From Saprospiraceae bacterium (GTDB lineage: Bacteria > Bacteroidota > Bacteroidia > Chitinophagales > Saprospiraceae), in the NCBI GenBank assembly GCA_028285545.1, contig JANQPA010000065.1, forward strand, positions 1-64,000: a DNA stretch of 64,000 nucleotides. Direction: 5' to 3'. The notes beneath the pieces were generated by a model. The model ran no database searches. It saw nothing but the letters and a program-made list of their open reading frames with translations, and was not told the origin of the DNA. This document shows, piece by piece, positions 61,809 through 64,000 of this stretch (positions are counted from its first letter, which is position 1; every line of letters starts with the position of its first letter). The position numbers and the translations under genes are program-made.

Positions 61809-62780
61809 CTAATGGTTTAAGATGATTTCAAGCTCATCATCATCTAATTTTAATTTATTCCTTAATACATCAAGATACTCATTACCAGTATATAGAGGGT
61901 AATCTGTACCAAAAATTATCCTCTCAATACCTAGTTTCTCAATATACCCTTTTAATTCTAAATACTCATGATCCTCAAGAGGAGGGATTCCATCGCTATC
62001 TTTGTCTAAAGCGACTGCCGAGATATCAAATTGGAGTGTATGCCTTTGAGGAATGTTGTTTTTTTGAAAATGATTTATAAAGGCATCAAGAACCTTTTTG
62101 GTTTTATCACTAAATGGGCCGGCAGCTCCGAAATGAGCAAAAGTAATATGAATAGCTGGAAGGTCATGGAGGATAGAATCTACTAAAATATTCACATCTG
62201 GAGCACCAAACAGATAATCAGAATTATCATAATGTAACAAAACGGGGCGTTTATTGGCCGCTACCAAATTAAAAATGGATTTGACTTTATTTGAATGTTC
62301 TTGGTCTGTTAAAAAAATCTGGGAGGTGTTAAAATGAAATTTAATGCCGGCATTGGCCGAAAGATCCAAGCACCTCTGAATTTCCTCAGCAGCATAATCT
62401 CTTAAAGGATCAATACCATAAAACGGTCGTATACGGTGGGGGTATTTTTGAGCCGCCTTCAATAAATAATTGTTTTCTTTGATCACCTGCTCATAACCAT
62501 CCTTCCCTGAATAAAAAACGGGATTGCCATAAATATAGGCCATGCCAATCAGGTCAATTTTTTGTGCACCCACATTTGTAAGAATGTTATCAATATTGGA
62601 GTAGTAATCCACCTCATGGCTAAAAGGAATACCCATATCCTTCCATCTTTTTATCAGAAATGGACTCATGATATGGACATGGCTGTCATATGGTATCAGG
62701 TTCTTTTTATCAGGCCTCTTGGAATCATCAGGTGTACAAGCCATTAAAAATAGGAGCCCCAAAAAGACGAGGAATTTCAT
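61809..62780 (-). CDS. Amidohydrolase-family (TIM-barrel) lipoprotein
   Basis: 323 residues; lipobox LFLMAC (Cys15). Amidohydrolase_2-like: metal-binding HxH in YDSHVHIMSP (His33, His35), HLLHYDN-type histidine as VLLHYDNSDYL, IHITFAHFGAAGPF, and GTDYPLYTG with the final aspartate. The set of ligands is complete, so it is likely active. The substrate is unknown. It is the first gene of a unit with the S33 hydrolase (2-bp gap), pointing to joint extracytoplasmic breakdown of some compound. Confidence 0.85.
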   Translation of the reverse strand: MKFLVFLGLLFLMACTPDDSKRPDKKNLIPYDSHVHIMSPFLIKRWKDMGIPFSHEVDYYSNIDNILTNVGAQKIDLIGMAYIYGNPVFYSGKDGYEQVIKENNYLLKAAQKYPHRIRPFYGIDPLRDYAAEEIQRCLDLSANAGIKFHFNTSQIFLTDQEHSNKVKSIFNLVAANKRPVLLHYDNSDYLFGAPDVNILVDSILHDLPAIHITFAHFGAAGPFSDKTKKVLDAFINHFQKNNIPQRHTLQFDISAVALDKDSDGIPPLEDHEYLELKGYIEKLGIERIIFGTDYPLYTGNEYLDVLRNKLKLDDDELEIILNH

Positions 62781-62820
62781 ATCAATTGAATTCTTTATTG
62801 ATTTTTCACGAACTCTTTGT

Positions 62821-62915
62821 CACTGATCTTCGCTGATTGAGCAGTTTTTGGAGGGACTTAATCTCCAGCAGTTGGAGAGCGAATCAGCTAAACCAGCGTT
62901 TAACAGCGGCCAGAA
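62821..62915. repeat. Degraded member of the CGCTGAT dispersed repeat family
   Basis: Pieces CGCTGATT (62831-62838) and AATCAGC (62882-62888), with CCAGCGTTTAACAGCGGCC (62893-62911), resemble parts of the arms at 1795 and 9678. A small hairpin CTCCA/TGGAG sits at 62863-62877. It lies after the isochorismatase gene stop (62982). Confidence 0.35.
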
Positions 62916-62981
62916 AAAAATTGGGTGTTCTAACTTAAGCTAGGTTATCCACAGCAAATTTCATGAAAAATTATTACGATC

Positions 62982-63560
62982 CTATGTACTAACTGGAAAG
63001 AATTTATTTACCAACTCTTCAGCTTTTACCACTTTAGCAAACTCATTATGTAAACTGGCAAGGGCTGTTTCATGAATGATTTCAGCAGAATATCTTTTCC
63101 CATCTGGTCCAATTTTATCAAAAGTAGCGGTGGCATCTTCAACTACATAGGTTTCAAAACCAAGGTTACCTGCCATACGAGTGGTGGTAGAAATACAATG
63201 ATCAGTAGTGAGGCCTACAATAACAACGGTGCTGATTCCGGCATCTTGTAATTGCTCTTTTAAGTTAGTTCCAATAAATGCACTATTGACATTCTTTTTG
63301 ATGATGGGTTCACCTTGAACAGGCTGGGTGACTTCCTGGAAATCATTCCCTACCTTGCCTTCCACCAACGGAGATTCTGGTGTTGTAGAACAATGCTGAA
63401 TATGATAAAAGGGAAGACCGTTTTCTCGCCAAAGTTCAAGCAGCTTTCCTGCTTTTTTTTCCGCATCAGGATTGTTTCTATGGCCGCCCCAGTACTCAAT
63501 ATCTTCAAATCCTTTTTGGATGTCAACGAGAAGTAAGGCTGGTTTATCTTGAATGCTCAT
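62982..63560 (-). CDS. Isochorismatase-fold cysteine hydrolase
   Basis: 192 residues. Catalytic triad landmarks: Asp13 in ALLLVDIQKGF, Lys in PIIKKNVNSAFIGT, and Cys in VIVGLTTDHCISTTTRMAG. The fold and length match nicotinamidase-like/isochorismatase-family hydrolases. Hydrolyses an amide or enol-ether-like bond of a small molecule; the substrate is not evident. It follows the DUF1801 gene by 11 bp. Confidence 0.9.
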   Translation of the reverse strand: MSIQDKPALLLVDIQKGFEDIEYWGGHRNNPDAEKKAGKLLELWRENGLPFYHIQHCSTTPESPLVEGKVGNDFQEVTQPVQGEPIIKKNVNSAFIGTNLKEQLQDAGISTVVIVGLTTDHCISTTTRMAGNLGFETYVVEDATATFDKIGPDGKRYSAEIIHETALASLHNEFAKVVKAEELVNKFFPVST

Positions 63561-63571
63561 AAATCAGATTT

Positions 63572-64000
63572 TTATCTTTTTATTTTAGAAATAGTTTTGC
63601 CTGTTGATTTGGGAGGCTTGTCCATATCTTCCTTTGCAAAGTCTATAGCAGATTGAAGTAGTGATTCAACTTTTTCATTGCGAAAATCATTATGAGTTTT
63701 AACTTCAATATGCCTAATCAACTTTCCAGTGCCTTTTAATAACTGATGGGGGTCTTCTAATAAAGTTCCCTTATTAAATCCAAAATTTAAATGATTGGTA
63801 TAAATAGGAATCATACAAAAAGCGTCCGATAATTTTTCGGATATAGAAAAAACGGCCGTTAAGGCATGAGTATGATAGAGTAATTCATTACAATCCGGAT
63901 AAGTGGAAAGAACAAAGGATCTCAGGTCTTTAAATAGATCAATTAACCCTTTGTTTTTAAAATCTAAAAAGTGATGAAAATCAGGATGTATCTCTCTGTT
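63572..64000 (-). CDS. DUF1801-family protein, partial at window edge
   Basis: The frame ends at 63572 and runs open to position 64000 (142 residues) without a decisive start; the Met at 63814 is internal to the family homology. C-terminal parts seen: HALTAVFSISEKLSDAFCMI, PIYTNHLNFGFNKGTLL, GTGKLIRHIEVKT. DUF1801 proteins are small, function unknown, and contain a similar YHTHA...NFGF pattern. The N-terminus lies beyond the window. Confidence 0.75.
   Translation of the reverse strand, partial: NREIHPDFHHFLDFKNKGLIDLFKDLRSFVLSTYPDCNELLYHTHALTAVFSISEKLSDAFCMIPIYTNHLNFGFNKGTLLEDPHQLLKGTGKLIRHIEVKTHNDFRNEKVESLLQSAIDFAKEDMDKPPKSTGKTISKIKR

Overview
The window looks like chromosomal DNA from a free-living member of the phylum Bacteroidota. 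It is A+T-rich and its gene content is typical of the group: LytTR regulators, a LytS-type kinase, AraC regulators with a membrane half, lipoproteins with short lipoboxes, DUF2911, DUF5107, DUF6090 and DUF6624 proteins, MacB/FtsX-like permeases, and a PSD1/DUF1501/cytochrome cluster also common in Planctomycetes and Verrucomicrobia. I cannot name a genus. I saw no rRNA, tRNA, CRISPR array, intact insertion sequence, prophage or replication origin. Most genes are on the minus strand; the main plus-strand blocks are 13.5-14.6, 15.7-23.5, 25.0-25.8, 41.4-45.1 and 53.9-55.2 kb.

Layout. 0.2-1.7 kb: OsmC protein and AraC regulator. 1.9-8.6 kb: probable glycan-related group (GH123/DUF6067-like lipoprotein, DUF5107-TPR protein, small DoxX-like membrane protein). 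8.8-13.3 kb: APH(6)-like kinase, CPBP protease, membrane AraC regulator, TlpA-like lipoprotein, AhpD-like protein. 13.5-15.5 kb: secreted lectin-fold protein and an SDR. 15.7-23.5 kb: five-gene plus-strand operon of exported or membrane proteins: PSCyt1/DUF1549/DUF1553 protein, DUF1501 protein, NHL propeller, CHB_HEX_C lipoprotein, and a DUF2231-cytochrome-LRR protein. This is the most system-like part of the window. 23.6-29.9 kb: two alpha/beta hydrolases, a membrane LytTR regulator, an aldolase-dehydrogenase fusion, and an unrecognised secreted Gln/Asn-rich protein. 30.0-35.4 kb: tight five-gene operon (CBM9-beta-lactamase fusion, DoxX, class V aminotransferase, second beta-lactamase-fold protein, DUF71/DPH6-like ATP pyrophosphatase). 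35.5-41.2 kb: amidohydrolase pseudogene, second OsmC protein, LytTR two-component pair, S41 peptidase-DUF6624 protein, DUF6090 protein. 41.4-48.7 kb: PD40 propeller, FtsX-like permease, MFS transporter, Tat-exported epimerase-like protein, DUF4177 protein, HExxH protein. 48.9-55.2 kb: S9 peptidase, NHL gene remnant, duplicated DUF2911-TPR genes, and a divergent membrane protein with a DNA-binding-like N-terminus. 55.2-64 kb: sulfurtransferase, cyclase-family hydrolase, TPR signalling protein split by an in-frame amber codon, formyltransferase, GNAT, S33 hydrolase, amidohydrolase lipoprotein, isochorismatase-fold hydrolase, and a DUF1801 gene cut by the window edge.

Two themes stand out. First, many gene ends are followed within a few bases by a long, often perfect inverted repeat (17-25 bp stems) without an obvious T tract. 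Some belong to dispersed families: the GCCGCTGATAAACGCTGA arm, the GTAGAAGTATATTG arm, and GAGTAATGGGTATTGAG. Second, three genes are visibly decaying: a truncated amidohydrolase, an NHL remnant, and a TPR protein with one amber codon. Functions are assigned from motifs and remembered family features; no searches were run.
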